Below are positions 63,851 through 64,000 of a stretch of DNA of 64,000 bases, piece by piece. The first letter of the stretch is position 1. Each line of letters starts with the position of its first letter. Under the pieces are notes generated by a model. The model saw nothing but the letters and a program-made list of their open reading frames with translations. It was not told where the DNA came from and ran no database searches. The position numbers and the translations under genes are program-made. The DNA comes from Bacillus halotolerans (GTDB taxonomy: Bacteria > Bacillota > Bacilli > Bacillales > Bacillaceae), in assembly GCF_001517105.1 (NCBI RefSeq), contig NZ_LPVF01000009.1:179742-243741 (forward strand), written 5' to 3'.

Positions 63851-64000
63851 ATGAATTTTCAATTGGATCTGATTAAAGACAAAGTAGAATTTTTCGAAGC
63901 GGCATCATTGCAGGAGCTTGAAAAGAAGATCAACACACAAATTGAAAACAATAAAGCGATCATGCTGCGTGTGAAATCTGTCTCGCATCAAACTGCTGTG
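63851..64000 (+). CDS. yrzA: YrzA (DUF2536), cut by the window end
   Basis: The first 50 codons read MNFQLDLIKDKVEFFEAASL, QELEKKINTQIENNKAIMLR and VKSVSHQTAV, and the frame is still open at base 64000. YrzA of B. subtilis is about 67 residues, so some 17 codons lie outside. GGCGGAGGGG precedes the ATG. The function is unknown. Confidence 0.88.
   Translation, partial: MNFQLDLIKDKVEFFEAASLQELEKKINTQIENNKAIMLRVKSVSHQTAV

Overview
The window is chromosomal DNA of the Bacillus subtilis group. I recognise the gene order of the B. subtilis region running from the skin-element end (spoIIIC) through yrk, yrd, yrp and yra genes to sacC-levGFEDR, aapA, yrhP to yrhC, mccB-mccA-mtnN-yrrT and yrzA, with protein lengths close to those I remember for strain 168. 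It is not strain 168: the left 32 kb carries accessory genes, prophage relics and deletions that differ from 168.

Region 1 (1-13.7 kb) is a much reduced skin-like prophage ending in spoIIIC, the 3' half of sigK. It holds a Rap-Phr quorum cassette, an orphan phrE whose rapE is gone, a TraX-like membrane protein, and a polymorphic LXG toxin followed by an array of immunity genes (Imm50-like, two duplicated SUKH/SMI1 genes, one frameshifted immunity gene). Next come the amidase CwlA and its holin, fragments of tail genes, an Asp/Glu racemase sitting between yqbR-like and yqbS-like relics, and the frameshifted yqaC, intact yqaD and frameshifted yqaB that precede spoIIIC. Most structural phage genes have been deleted.

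Region 2 (13.7-32.6 kb) starts with a relic of the skin recombinase SpoIVCA, followed by the yrkR, yrkQ-yrkP (two-component system), yrkO and yrkN block. The rest is a mosaic: a barstar-like inhibitor next to a broken barnase gene, a second decayed yqaB/spoIIIC junction, a GntR-ABC operon, a CwlA relic, two tandem YjcZ-like micropeptides, yrdB, a Zur-type zinc lipoprotein gene, two SH3-like secreted paralogues, a CotD-like coat gene, an HPr-like protein lacking the catalytic histidine, a truncated adhB and yraA. Several segments here duplicate segments of region 1, so more than one skin-like element has probably been present.

Region 3 (32.6-64 kb) is conserved core. It comprises the levanase/fructose-PTS operon (levDEFG-sacC) with its sigma-54 promoter and the activator LevR; a frameshifted aapA; yrhP and yrhO; the lysozyme-responsive sigV-rsiV-oatA-yrhK locus; the P450-reductase fusion CypB with its repressor BscR; yrhH and the yrzI micro-operon, whose 17-codon reading frame resembles the one cut by the ribosome-associated nuclease Rae1; formate genes yrhG, yrhF, yrhE and yrhD; and the yrrT-mtnN-mccA-mccB-yrhC operon that turns S-adenosylhomocysteine-derived homocysteine into cysteine. 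No rRNA, tRNA, CRISPR array or complete insertion sequence was seen.
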